Of a DNA stretch of 36,639 bases, positions 24,703 through 33,429 are shown piece by piece. The position numbers were made by a program, and so were the translations under genes. A model generated the notes under the pieces. The model searched no databases. It was not told where the DNA came from and saw nothing but the letters and a program-made list of their open reading frames with translations. The stretch is taken from contig JAHLWT010000149.1 of NCBI GenBank assembly GCA_019057775.1, forward strand, positions 1 through 36,639, read 5' to 3'. Within the stretch, counting starts at the first letter, position 1, and every line of letters begins with the position of its first letter. The DNA comes from Promethearchaeota archaeon (lineage in GTDB: Archaea > Asgardarchaeota > Lokiarchaeia > Sigynarchaeales > SOKP01).

Positions 24703-26082
24703 ATGTCAGAAATTGAAAAGGAAAAAGTAGAACTTTCAGAGGAAGGAAAAGTAATTATAAAAAGGGAAGCTTTTAAAAACATTTTAACCCACGTTTTAGA
24801 ATATGGAAATATATATTTAGATTATAGCACACAATCAATGGGATTTTGTATAGGAAACATAAACGCTGAAACACAAACAATAGAAGTTGTAAATGCGATC
24901 CCTATTACTCATGGCGATAATATAGAAATAGGATTTTCTGAAAAAGATCATGCCGCATTATTGAATATTCAAAAACTGCACCCTGGTAAAGTAATTGGTT
25001 GGTATCATAGTCATCCCGGTTTCGATATATTTTTTTCAAAAGCAGATAAGGCAAACAACCTTTATTTTCAAACAGAACTCAATCCTCTTGGCTTTGGTAT
25101 TGTTATAGACCCAAGCAAAATTAATAAGGATAAAAATTTTGGTCTTGAAGTTTATAGGCTAAAAGATTTCAAATTAGGAATTCATAGTGATTCTGTTAGA
25201 GTTCGATATGAGATTGAATTTCCTAATTCATTAGAATATTTCACATGGATTCAAAAATTTGTAGAAGATAGCCAAATGAAAAGTCCAATCTTAACAAGAG
25301 AACAATCAGAGATTCAGGAACATAGTAGTTTTGAACTTCAGGAAATCCCTGTTCCGAAAGAAGAAGTTATTGAGGAGCCTAAATTTGCTAAAAGTAAAAT
25401 AGATCCCATAATTTCAGGTTTAAAGGAGGGAACAGAAATGTTTACTGATTCAATTATGGATACTTATAAAACAGAGTTAACTGCGTGGGAGCAACAATTC
25501 AACCAAGGAACGATACAGAGTACAAAAATGATACAAGATTCACTAAAACAAATGGGATCCACTATTTCTGATGGTTTGGGAAAAGTTGAAAGTTATATTG
25601 ATAAAATCTTCAAAAAGCGAATCAATGAGTTTAATAATGAAGTGTATTCCCTCGTAAACCAGCGAGTGAAGAAACAAGAGAATATGAAGAATGATGTAAC
25701 TCAGATTAAGGAAACATTAATCGTCGATGCAACCAACAGAGTTAATGGAATTATAACGCAAATTTATGATGACTTAACGAAAGGTCTTGAGACGCTTTTT
25801 AGCCAAGTAAATGAAATTCAGGAAGTAAATTTTGATATTGAGCAAAAAATTACGAAATCAAATGAAGTTGTATCCAAGATCGCAACAGCTATAAAAGAGG
25901 AATTAGCTAAAATTAGTACAGGTATTACTACTATTACTAATCAGTTTGAATCAAACCAACTTGATGCATATGATAAATCAATTAATGAAATCGAACCTTT
26001 ACAGGCTAATCATTCAGAAATTAGAGATCTAATTGATAAGTTTCAGAAAATTATTTCGGATTTTCGAAATATTAAGAAATAA
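24703..26082 (+). CDS. JAMM/MPN protein with long coiled-coil tail (Glu replaced by Gln)
   Basis: 459 residues. The MPN domain (about 15-190) has the metal ligands in canonical spacing, His102-Ser-His104-Pro-Gly, Ser112 and Asp115 (HSHPGFDIFFSKAD), but the position of the catalytic Glu is Gln44 (TQSMGFCIG). It would probably bind zinc but be a poor protease, like inactive MPN partners. The tail from about 240 is a coiled coil that starts DPIISGLKEGTEMFTDSIMD, matching KILLSFKKGINQFLDSSVNP of its neighbour, so the two genes arose by duplication. Strong ribosome site AAGGAGGGG. Likely forms a hetero-oligomer with the upstream product. Confidence 0.82.
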   Translation: MSEIEKEKVELSEEGKVIIKREAFKNILTHVLEYGNIYLDYSTQSMGFCIGNINAETQTIEVVNAIPITHGDNIEIGFSEKDHAALLNIQKLHPGKVIGWYHSHPGFDIFFSKADKANNLYFQTELNPLGFGIVIDPSKINKDKNFGLEVYRLKDFKLGIHSDSVRVRYEIEFPNSLEYFTWIQKFVEDSQMKSPILTREQSEIQEHSSFELQEIPVPKEEVIEEPKFAKSKIDPIISGLKEGTEMFTDSIMDTYKTELTAWEQQFNQGTIQSTKMIQDSLKQMGSTISDGLGKVESYIDKIFKKRINEFNNEVYSLVNQRVKKQENMKNDVTQIKETLIVDATNRVNGIITQIYDDLTKGLETLFSQVNEIQEVNFDIEQKITKSNEVVSKIATAIKEELAKISTGITTITNQFESNQLDAYDKSINEIEPLQANHSEIRDLIDKFQKIISDFRNIKK

Positions 26083-26093
26083 AGAGCTGTACT

Positions 26094-26372
26094 TTAATAA
26101 AATCGTAAGCTCGAAAATTTTGAAATCTTTAATTTGTATTTTGGAATATTCGTACTTAACCTTTTTAAGTTATTTAATTTAGCAATTTTGCCTAAGATTC
26201 TCCCAATTCTATCGACTTTTAAATTCACGCCGAAACTTTCTCTCAATACACTATTAATCTTATAAGAAGAGAGTATAACTACGCTAGAAATATTTTTTTC
26301 ACACAATAACTGGATACCTTTTCGAACTAGATTGATCAAAGTTTCTCTGTTTTCAATGCGTTTTTTTTCCAT
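26094..26372 (-). CDS. Small winged-helix-like basic protein
   Basis: 92 residues from ATG 26372 (a TTG two codons upstream is the only longer option). Helical and basic: NLVRKGIQLLCEKNISSVVI, then a turn, YKINSVLRESFGVNLKVDRI and a GRILGKIAKLNNLKRLSTNI wing-like end (PKYKLKISKF). Pattern fits a small winged-helix DNA-binding protein, with the residues after LKRL as the wing. The stop is only 11 nt from the stop of the convergent JAMM gene. The family is not named, and the regulatory role is inferred from the fold pattern. Confidence 0.6.
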   Translation of the reverse strand: MEKKRIENRETLINLVRKGIQLLCEKNISSVVILSSYKINSVLRESFGVNLKVDRIGRILGKIAKLNNLKRLSTNIPKYKLKISKFSSLRFY

Positions 26373-26910
26373 TTTCAAGATGATAAAATGATATGATTAT
26401 ATTTATTAAATGTTATATTTGATAACTAATAAAATTTTCATAAAAAATCTTTTTATTGTCAATAAACCTTGAAAGCTTTTTCATATAATAGAAAAACAAT
26501 GTAAGTAACTCTGTAATTTATTTTTTATAACCTTTATAATCTAGCTATTGTATTTTCAATAGTTTTCTCATCGTATGAATAACCCTAATCAACAATGAAG
26601 AGGCTACCGTTCTTAAGACACATTAAAAAGCATCCGTCATCATTTTGATATATACTTCTTTTATCACCCTTATTATTAATTCTTTTAGATTTATTGTCAT
26701 AAACATTGTGAATTTAAGTATCATTATAAATAAAATAACTCTAATTTTGATCAGATAAGAGAAAACAACAATCCACAAAACCAACAATGATTACCGACTC
26801 ACTCCCATAAAGATTGGTTCAGTAGGTAATGCGACAATTTCATAAATATTAATTACTATAGAAATAATAAGAAATTATTTACTATAAAAATATCATGAAT
26901 TATAACATAT
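26373..26910. other. Long intergenic region, mostly AT-rich, holding a gene relic
   Basis: 538 bases between divergent genes. The part at 26534-26713 reads as a decayed gene (listed separately). A short inverted repeat, CTATTG and CAATAG with a 6-nt loop, lies at 26545-26562. The stretch 26714-26910 should contain the promoter of the large membrane-protein gene at 26911. I see no tRNA, RNA gene or intact frame. Confidence 0.5.
26534..26713 (-). pseudogene. Gene relic with an in-frame TAG
   Basis: Minus-strand frame bounded upstream by TAA (26714-26716) and ending TAA (26534-26536), with one internal TAG (26585-26587). It reads IHNVYDNKSKRI, then DDGCFLMCLKNGSLFIVD, stop, then GYSYDEKTIENTIARL. 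Codon choice and residue make-up are protein-like across the stop, but there is no start codon near the beginning. Probably the remains of a longer gene; the family is not recognised. Confidence 0.35.
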
Positions 26911-29382
26911 ATGTCAAAGAACTCGAAAGAACAGAGAAGTAAAGTAAAAGAGGAAAAGATCAAGCCCCCTAAATTACAAAAAACCTCAAAACCTGGAAAG
27001 TCTGGATTTAAAACTAAATATAGGAATTTTACATTAAAACAGAGAAACAAACTAATTGTTTTTAAATCAAAAACTAAAACAGAATTACAAGGTTTCTACG
27101 GTAAACTTGTCCATCAAGAGGTTTATGGAATTGATGGTAAAGAACCTCCAAAGTCATACTCTTTCGAAAAGAAATTTTTTGGATTATATGCCATATTCAT
27201 TGCATATTCTTTTATATTGATATGGGCAATTAATGATCCTGATAATAATTTAAGCAAATATTTGATGTTTGGGAATCCCTTCGCATTTTCGAATGCAATT
27301 GTTTTATTCTTTATCGTTCTATCTTTTATATTTAGTGTAGATAAAATTAGAGTTTTTATATTCGAGAAGAAAACGGTTCTTAAACAAATTCTTTTATATA
27401 TATCATTATTAGCGGTTTTGTATCTGATTTTCTTATACATTTCAACGAGTATTAACTTTATGTCATATTTACTAGCCTTAGCAATGATTTGGCTAATCTT
27501 ATTGAGTAGTAGATTTTATATATATTCAAGAAAATTTTCAACAAAAATAGAATCACGATTTATTAAGAAGTATTCAGTAATGCGCTTTTCTCTTGCTGCG
27601 ATAATTCCCTTCTTCATTTTAATCATTCTCGTGATTATCTCATTATTTTACAGAAGTTTCTTAGTGTTCCTTTCTTTAGATTTTTTAGGGCCACTTGATC
27701 CAGTGAACGCTGTTGAGGTATATGATTTAGAAATGACCGTCATAATGCCTTTAATCTATTTTAGCTTAGTTATGACACTTGTGTTTATTATTTTTGAGTT
27801 TGTTTCTACTAGAAGGAGGGCAGAAACAAAAAGAGCCGGAATTTTCGACAATTTTACGTTCTCTTTGATTGTTTTATTTATTTTCTTCTTTCAAATTCTA
27901 CAAATCAGTATTTTCTTATTTTTGCAGCCAGAAACAGTCACAGCTTTTAAATCAGTATTTGGGGCAACAGGTTCAATAATTACGTATATTTTTATACTTG
28001 AATTTGCTATATCTATATATTTTCTTTATAGAATTGTAAAAAAAACTGGAAAAACATTAGGCTGGAGGATATTTTTCTTTAAAAAGGATGGTTTAATTTT
28101 ACTCTGCCTAGCATGTGTATTTGCTCAAACTTTTACTCGTTTTACATTAGCTAGCCAAATACCAAATCAGACAATAACCAATGTAGGTAACGTGTTAATG
28201 GCTGATAAATATATAATTTCGATACTTATGATTTTTTTCTTAGGAACAACTTTGCTAATATATTATATAAAACCACACGAGACGTCTATGTTTATGCGAC
28301 TACAAAAGGAGACAGTAAGTACAGAAGAAGATAACATCGATAGAATCTATACAATTATCAGAAGTGAATATCTTCGAAGAGGAGAAGCTTATCCTTTAGA
28401 AATTTTAGAGCGAGAATTAATTAGAGCAACTCAACTATCAAAAGGAAATGTTTATTCACTTGTAGAGCAACTGGCTAAAAAAGATATGGATATATTAATT
28501 ACGGAAGAGAAAAAAGAAGTCGGAAAACCGATTAAAATTATTAATTTTACTTCTGTAACTGAGAAGTTTGATAAAAAGGGAGTTGCTGCACAAAAGGCAA
28601 AGCGTTTCCTTAGTGAACGTTTATATGAAACTGCCTTGAAAAAGGAAAAGAAGGAGAGCCGTTTATTAAAAGGTGTGGGGGCAGAGCAGCCTGAGAATGG
28701 TTTTATCTCTTCACTTTCTGCAGATTATAGTAAAAAACAAGTCGATAAAGATCTTTTTCAACAAAAATTACAAGAAACAGAAATTTCTTTTGCAGATCAG
28801 ACCGAAAGTCTTAAGAATCAAATTATAAGTATAATAAAAAAAGAGTATATCTACCGAATTGAAAAACCTGATAAAAAACCCGAATTTTATATACCAATCT
28901 CAGAAATCGCGAATGAAATTGAGTCCGCCACGAAAGTAACCCCGGGAGAATTATATCCTATCTTAGAAGATCTTGTTAAAAATGATTTAGAATTACGATT
29001 AATCGATAATCCGGATGAACCTGAGGACAAAAAGATTAAATTTCTTCCTTTCTTTGATTTTAAAATGAATTACTCTCTAGCAAATTTCAGACCTGATGAG
29101 TATTCTGAATTCAGATTATTAGTAATCAAAAACTTTTGGAAGAATTTTAAAACCAAGAGAGATAAAAGAACACTATTTCAATTAAAAAAGGGATTTATAG
29201 CACAGACAGAAAGTCAAGCCGCTTGGCTTAAAGTGCTTAACCTTCTTCACAAAAATTATTCATTGTATTCTAAACAATTGAGTAATATTCCAAACACACA
29301 AAAGTTGTTAAAACTAGTAGATACAATGCTAAAGGATTATGAGAAGAGAGAAGCTATGAAGAATTCCAAGACGAAAAAATAA
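26911..29382 (+). CDS. Large membrane protein with two winged-helix-like tail domains
   Basis: 823 residues. A basic N-terminus (1-85) is followed by about ten membrane helices (90-460), then a cytoplasmic part with two related units. Unit 1 (about 474-555): RIYTIIRSEYLRRGEAYPLE, then ERELIRATQLSKGNVYSLVE. Unit 2 (about 632-715): QIISIIKKEYIYRIEKPDKK, then ANEIESATKVTPGELYPILE. Both share an IIxxEYxxR helix and an AT-x5-G-x-(V/L)Y-x-(L/I)-(V/L)E helix, like a PadR-type winged helix. The protein could be a membrane-bound transcription regulator or a scaffold. It is Asgard-like by feel, but no named family is recognised. The MFS gene follows 117 nt downstream. Confidence 0.68.
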   Translation: MSKNSKEQRSKVKEEKIKPPKLQKTSKPGKSGFKTKYRNFTLKQRNKLIVFKSKTKTELQGFYGKLVHQEVYGIDGKEPPKSYSFEKKFFGLYAIFIAYSFILIWAINDPDNNLSKYLMFGNPFAFSNAIVLFFIVLSFIFSVDKIRVFIFEKKTVLKQILLYISLLAVLYLIFLYISTSINFMSYLLALAMIWLILLSSRFYIYSRKFSTKIESRFIKKYSVMRFSLAAIIPFFILIILVIISLFYRSFLVFLSLDFLGPLDPVNAVEVYDLEMTVIMPLIYFSLVMTLVFIIFEFVSTRRRAETKRAGIFDNFTFSLIVLFIFFFQILQISIFLFLQPETVTAFKSVFGATGSIITYIFILEFAISIYFLYRIVKKTGKTLGWRIFFFKKDGLILLCLACVFAQTFTRFTLASQIPNQTITNVGNVLMADKYIISILMIFFLGTTLLIYYIKPHETSMFMRLQKETVSTEEDNIDRIYTIIRSEYLRRGEAYPLEILERELIRATQLSKGNVYSLVEQLAKKDMDILITEEKKEVGKPIKIINFTSVTEKFDKKGVAAQKAKRFLSERLYETALKKEKKESRLLKGVGAEQPENGFISSLSADYSKKQVDKDLFQQKLQETEISFADQTESLKNQIISIIKKEYIYRIEKPDKKPEFYIPISEIANEIESATKVTPGELYPILEDLVKNDLELRLIDNPDEPEDKKIKFLPFFDFKMNYSLANFRPDEYSEFRLLVIKNFWKNFKTKRDKRTLFQLKKGFIAQTESQAAWLKVLNLLHKNYSLYSKQLSNIPNTQKLLKLVDTMLKDYEKREAMKNSKTKK

Positions 29383-29499
29383 ATCTAGTAATAAAATTCT
29401 TTTTTGTTTGTTACTCTGATTTTCTATTAAAACCTTATAAATAGATAATTATAGTAATTATTTTTCTTTTCAAACTATATATAAGAGCCTTATTTGAAA

Positions 29500-30798
29500 A
29501 TGAGAAAAATAATTTTAAAGAAACTTCCTGAATCCTCGGCTAAAACATTTATTGGGTTATCATCCTTCCAAATGCTAGCTATGTTTAGGAGGGGGCTATT
29601 TTATACATATTTATCTATATATTTAAGACAATTCTTGAATATGTCAGTCTGGGAAACGACACTTTATGCAACCTTCCCCATGATTATGAGTGTGATATTT
29701 CAGAACTTTGTATGGGGTCCAATATCAGATAAATCACAAAAACGACGCTCGCTAATTATTTTAGGAGAAATACTCGCAGGAATAGGAACATTTGTTATTT
29801 GGGCAATACATTTTACAATTTCTAACTTAATTCTTGCTGGTTATGCAATAATTATCGGTTTAAGCTGCGTTGAAATGGCTTGGTCCATGTCTAATATCAG
29901 CTGGAGTGCCCTAATAACTGATTTATATCCTTCTAAAAAGCGTAGTAAAATAATGGGGCAATTAACTAGTCTTGGTGGCGTGGGAAGAATATTTGGTATA
30001 TCCATAGGAGGTTTATTATATGACTCAGGTTTTGGTTTTAGAAATGGCTCGTTATTTTTTGTTGCAGGATTGGTAATGTTTATCTCCAGCTTACCAATGC
30101 TATTTTTAACACCTGAAGGAGGAATAAAATTAGAAAAAGAAGAAGACAATAATTTCCTAGAAACAGAAAATAATAATCAAAAACATTTAAAGATATTCGT
30201 TATCCTCATAATTGCTCTAATGTTCATAAATTTTGGAAGGAATAGTATTGCTGTACCATATTCTCAATACCTTAGTTTAGAGTCGGGGTTTGCTTTAGAT
30301 AGTATTATGTTAAGTTTTGTTGCTAATTCACGTTCTGTAGCCGTTATGGTAATTGGGATTATGACAGGAGTTTTAATTAAAAGAATAGGAGATAACCGAA
30401 CTCTTATATTTGGAACTGTCATTGGCATAATAGCATTAATAATTACTGCAACGACAATCAATTTACCACTCATATTCCTTGGAAGTTTTTTAATTGGAAC
30501 CGCTGAAGTATTGATATATGCCTCTTCTTACACGATTGCTTCGCTTTTGATGCCCCCAAAAATACGCGCTAAATTATTTGCAGTGTATAATACAACCTTC
30601 TTTTTATCTTGGGGCATCACAGGAACTCTTATATCTGGTCCCTTGATTGATTTCTTAATCCTTAAGGGTAAAAGTGAAATATTTGCCTACCAAATGGCTT
30701 TCATTGCTGGAGCATTACTTTGTTTAATTGGATTGTTAATATTCGTCGCTTTAGAGATATGGCTGAAAATAAGAAAAAAAGAAAATCAATCTAATTAA
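29500..30798 (+). CDS. Major facilitator superfamily transporter
   Basis: 432 residues from ATG 29500 (a TTG two codons upstream is an alternative). About 12 membrane helices in two halves, with the motif-A-like loop WGPISDKSQKRRSLI between helices 2 and 3, and an acidic cytoplasmic loop (LEKEEDNNFLETENNNQKHL) joining the halves. A weaker motif A copy (IGDNRTLI) occurs in the second half. Substrate cannot be told; drug or sugar exporters look like this. No cognate enzyme genes are adjacent. Confidence 0.87.
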   Translation: MRKIILKKLPESSAKTFIGLSSFQMLAMFRRGLFYTYLSIYLRQFLNMSVWETTLYATFPMIMSVIFQNFVWGPISDKSQKRRSLIILGEILAGIGTFVIWAIHFTISNLILAGYAIIIGLSCVEMAWSMSNISWSALITDLYPSKKRSKIMGQLTSLGGVGRIFGISIGGLLYDSGFGFRNGSLFFVAGLVMFISSLPMLFLTPEGGIKLEKEEDNNFLETENNNQKHLKIFVILIIALMFINFGRNSIAVPYSQYLSLESGFALDSIMLSFVANSRSVAVMVIGIMTGVLIKRIGDNRTLIFGTVIGIIALIITATTINLPLIFLGSFLIGTAEVLIYASSYTIASLLMPPKIRAKLFAVYNTTFFLSWGITGTLISGPLIDFLILKGKSEIFAYQMAFIAGALLCLIGLLIFVALEIWLKIRKKENQSN

Positions 30799-30927
30799 AA
30801 AAGGACAATTTTAAGATACTCATTGTACTGATAAACTGTGCTGTACAAAAGGAGAAGCCATTTTTACTATGTAATTTTGTTTTTATAAAGTAAAGTTTTT
30901 TATCTTAGTATTTGATCTTAAGAGATT

Positions 30928-31887
30928 ATGTCTGAATTATTCCCCAAAATATCAATTATTGGATGTGGTAACGTTGGCATACGCTATGCTTACGCTTTGA
31001 TGATTAAGGGAATTGCTAGAAAGATCGTTTTGGTTGATCTAAACGCAAAAAGACTCGGTGGAGACGTCTTGGATTTATCTCACAGTACACCTTTTACTTC
31101 TCCGGTTGATATTATCGCAGGGGATTATGCCGATATAAAAGATTCTAATTTAGTAGTTATTACTGCGGGTAAAAAGCAAAAACCGGGACAAACGAGATTG
31201 GATGTAGCAAAAGATAATGTTGATTTGTTTGAAACATTGATTCCTGAAATCCAAAAGCACGCCCCCTCGGCGATTAATCTAATTGTGTCTAATCCTGTAG
31301 ATATATTAGCTTATGCAACTTGGAAATTTTCTAAAAAGAAAGCCACAAAAGTCATTGGTTCTGGAACAGTTTTAGATTCATCCAGATTTAAATTTCTTTT
31401 GGGAAAGCATTGTAAAGTCGATCCTCGGAATGTACATGCTTACATCCTTGGTGAACATGGAGATACGGAAGTTCCTATATGGAGTAAAGCAATGTTAGGA
31501 GGAGGGTCATTAACCGATTATTGCCCAACTTGTAATAAAAATGATACATGTAATCGTGAAGAAGAACTTAACAAAATCTTTCTGGAAGTAAGAGACTCTG
31601 CCTATGAGATAATCGAAAGGAAAGGAGAAACTTCGTATGGAATAGGTCTTTCTCTTGTAAGAATCACACAAGCAATTTTAAACAACGAGAATTCTATATT
31701 ACCTGTATCTTGCTATATAGATGATTATATCGGTTTTGGTGATGTATATTTAAGCTTACCTGCCGTAATAAACAATGAAGGAGTTCGAGATATATTAAAA
31801 CTTGACTTAAATCAAGAAGAGCAAGAAAAACTCAGATTATCTGCTCAAACTTTAAAAAAGGTGCTTAAAGAAGTTGGACTAAATTAA
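30928..31887 (+). CDS. ldh: L-lactate dehydrogenase (LDH/MDH superfamily)
   Basis: 319 residues, full length. NAD site GCGNVG with an acidic residue at the end of the second strand (IVLVDLN), so NAD rather than NADP is expected. The specificity loop is AGKKQKPGQTRLD: Gln at the position that separates lactate (Gln) from malate (Arg) dehydrogenases, with the catalytic loop Arg next. Other active-site residues: Asn in SNPVD, Asp and Arg in VLDSSRF, His in LGEHGDTE. An insert with CPTCNKNDTC (four Cys-rich residues, not usual for LDH) lies after helix alpha-1G and may bind metal. A role in pyruvate-lactate exchange is likely; relatives include promiscuous enzymes. Confidence 0.87.
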   Translation: MSELFPKISIIGCGNVGIRYAYALMIKGIARKIVLVDLNAKRLGGDVLDLSHSTPFTSPVDIIAGDYADIKDSNLVVITAGKKQKPGQTRLDVAKDNVDLFETLIPEIQKHAPSAINLIVSNPVDILAYATWKFSKKKATKVIGSGTVLDSSRFKFLLGKHCKVDPRNVHAYILGEHGDTEVPIWSKAMLGGGSLTDYCPTCNKNDTCNREEELNKIFLEVRDSAYEIIERKGETSYGIGLSLVRITQAILNNENSILPVSCYIDDYIGFGDVYLSLPAVINNEGVRDILKLDLNQEEQEKLRLSAQTLKKVLKEVGLN

Positions 31888-31981
31888 ACCTATTACGGGG
31901 CTCAATGGTCTATTTTTTAAGCTCTCGCTTCACTAGGATTAAACATAGGGCATTTGGTCCGTAGTCAACTCTATGATCTCA

Positions 31982-32869
31982 TCAATTTATCTTCTTTGCA
32001 TTCTGTGTAATTCGTTCTATCATTTGTGGCCATGATCCTGGAGCTTCCATCGTATGACCCAAACCGTCAATTATTAATAATTCTGCTCCTGAGATTGCTT
32101 CAGCAGTGTCTTTTCCATGTTCAACAAGCATGAGAGGATCTTCAGCACCATGAATCACTAGTGTTGGTACTTTTATAGTAGAAACCATAAGTTTCCTGTT
32201 TCCACTAACCATAGAAGCCATAAGTTGCCGAGTATAACCTTGTGGATAATGACTCCTATCATACGATTTTGCGGCAATTTGACGTTGATCATTCTCATCA
32301 TACGGAAAACCCGTTCCAAAGAGCACTCGACGTTGTTTTACTTTTAAATCGATATATGCTTCACGTTCCGTGGGCGAAGGCGTAAGAAGTATTTGTAATG
32401 CTTCTGGTTTTGCAGGGGGGAGCTTAGAGTTTCCAGTACTACTCATTATTGAAGTTAACGTTAAAATTCTTTGTGGATACTTATATGCTATTATTTGTGC
32501 AATAAAGCCCCCTAATGAGGCCCCGCATACATGAGCTTTCTCGATGTTGAGAAAATCCAATAATCCTATAGCATCGGTAGCCATATCTTCTAAAGTATAT
32601 GGAGCTTCAACTGACTCTCCTTTCTGAATTGCAAAAGTTGCTTTCATTATATCAGGAACACCTAGTTCCTCCAGTTTTGTTGATAAACCTACATCTCGAT
32701 TATCAAACCTGATAACAAAAAATCCTCGATCGGCGAGTTGGTTACAGAAATCTACTCTCCATCTAATCATTTGATATCCAAGACCCATTATTAAAAGAAT
32801 TGGTTCTGATGACGGATCTCCAAAGGTATCATATTCTATTTCAATATTATTTGCTTTAGCTTTTGGCAT
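31982..32869 (-). CDS. Alpha/beta-hydrolase
   Basis: 295 residues, whole domain. Oxyanion region LLIMGLGYQ; nucleophile elbow Gly116-Ala-Ser118-Leu-Gly (CGASLGG); Asp in HGAEDPL; His in LGHTMEAP. The RFDNRDVGLST segment after strand 4 is typical of the esterase group that includes aclacinomycin methylesterase. No signal peptide. Substrate unknown. GTGAG upstream of the ATG. The sequence is close in style to bacterial members, so transfer from bacteria is possible. Confidence 0.88.
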   Translation of the reverse strand: MPKAKANNIEIEYDTFGDPSSEPILLIMGLGYQMIRWRVDFCNQLADRGFFVIRFDNRDVGLSTKLEELGVPDIMKATFAIQKGESVEAPYTLEDMATDAIGLLDFLNIEKAHVCGASLGGFIAQIIAYKYPQRILTLTSIMSSTGNSKLPPAKPEALQILLTPSPTEREAYIDLKVKQRRVLFGTGFPYDENDQRQIAAKSYDRSHYPQGYTRQLMASMVSGNRKLMVSTIKVPTLVIHGAEDPLMLVEHGKDTAEAISGAELLIIDGLGHTMEAPGSWPQMIERITQNAKKIN

Positions 32870-32934
32870 TTATTTTTCTCACTTATATGATAAGTTTAAT
32901 TAATAATTTTAAGTATATATTGTTTTCAAAATTT

Positions 32935-33054
32935 TTACTTTTTGATAAAGATTACAAAAACAGCTGGGATTGAATTAGGACTTTTCCCCTTGAGTGTTAA
33001 TATTTTATTGTCTTCCCATTTAATCTCAGGGGAGAAATAAATTATTTTATCACT
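32935..33054 (-). pseudogene. Frameshifted protein-like extension after the small zinc protein
   Basis: In the +1 frame relative to the gene at 33050-33232, an open stretch of 39 codons follows its TGA and ends at TAA 32935-32937. It reads SDKIIYFSPEIKWEDNKIL, then TLKGKSPNSIPAVFVIFIKK, and has no start codon of its own. The A-rich junction (GAAAAAGAG) just before the TGA is a likely slippage or indel site. It could be the lost C-terminal part of the small zinc protein or an unrelated relic. Confidence 0.35.
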
Positions 33055-33232
33055 CTTTTTCTTGACATTCTAAACAAATTATTTCTTCTATAGTCCGGTA
33101 GCCGTATTTTGGACCCATATAATACTCAATTCGACCAGTTTCTTCATTTAAGGTCATATCTTGAGCACAATATTGAGGAAGTGTCTCCAATACTTTTCCA
33201 CATTTACAACATTTTAAATTTAGTTTTCCCAT
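33050..33232 (-). CDS. Small Cys-rich metal-binding protein
   Basis: 60 residues with Cys-Cys-x2-Cys-Gly (CCKCGK) near the start, a Cys in PQYCAQDM, and Cys-x2-Cys at the end (ICLECQEKE): a likely zinc-binding fold. A GGGAG ribosome site 5 nt before the ATG supports translation. It aligns with the 59-residue protein at 33430-33609 (CxxCG, P-x-(Y/H)-C, M, (Y/W)MG), so the two are probably distant paralogues. It is separated from it by 197 nt. See the frameshifted extension after its stop. Confidence 0.65.
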   Translation of the reverse strand: MGKLNLKCCKCGKVLETLPQYCAQDMTLNEETGRIEYYMGPKYGYRTIEEIICLECQEKE

Positions 33233-33429
33233 TTGATCTCCCTTTTTTCTCCTAATCTCACCTAAAAAATTAAGGTTTTTATAAATATGTATTACTTTTT
33301 ATTGTTCTTTCCAATTTTTACATTTTGAAAAATAAATAAATTCTTGTAGCAATTTTAAACGATTAAAAAACTCAAGGAAAGAAAACAATATGTAGAATCC
33401 AGATTAATAAAAAAAAAAAAATTAACTAT

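Noticed and set aside
21130..26082. Ubiquitin-proteasome operon
   Set aside because: Only JAMM and zinc-ribbon genes are present; no ubiquitin, E1, E2, RING or proteasome gene is visible.
30928..31887. Malate dehydrogenase
   Set aside because: The specificity position in the loop (AGKKQ) is Gln, which favours lactate over malate.
31888..31981. Higher-GC spacer as a tRNA or gene remnant
   Set aside because: No cloverleaf and no frame longer than a few codons.
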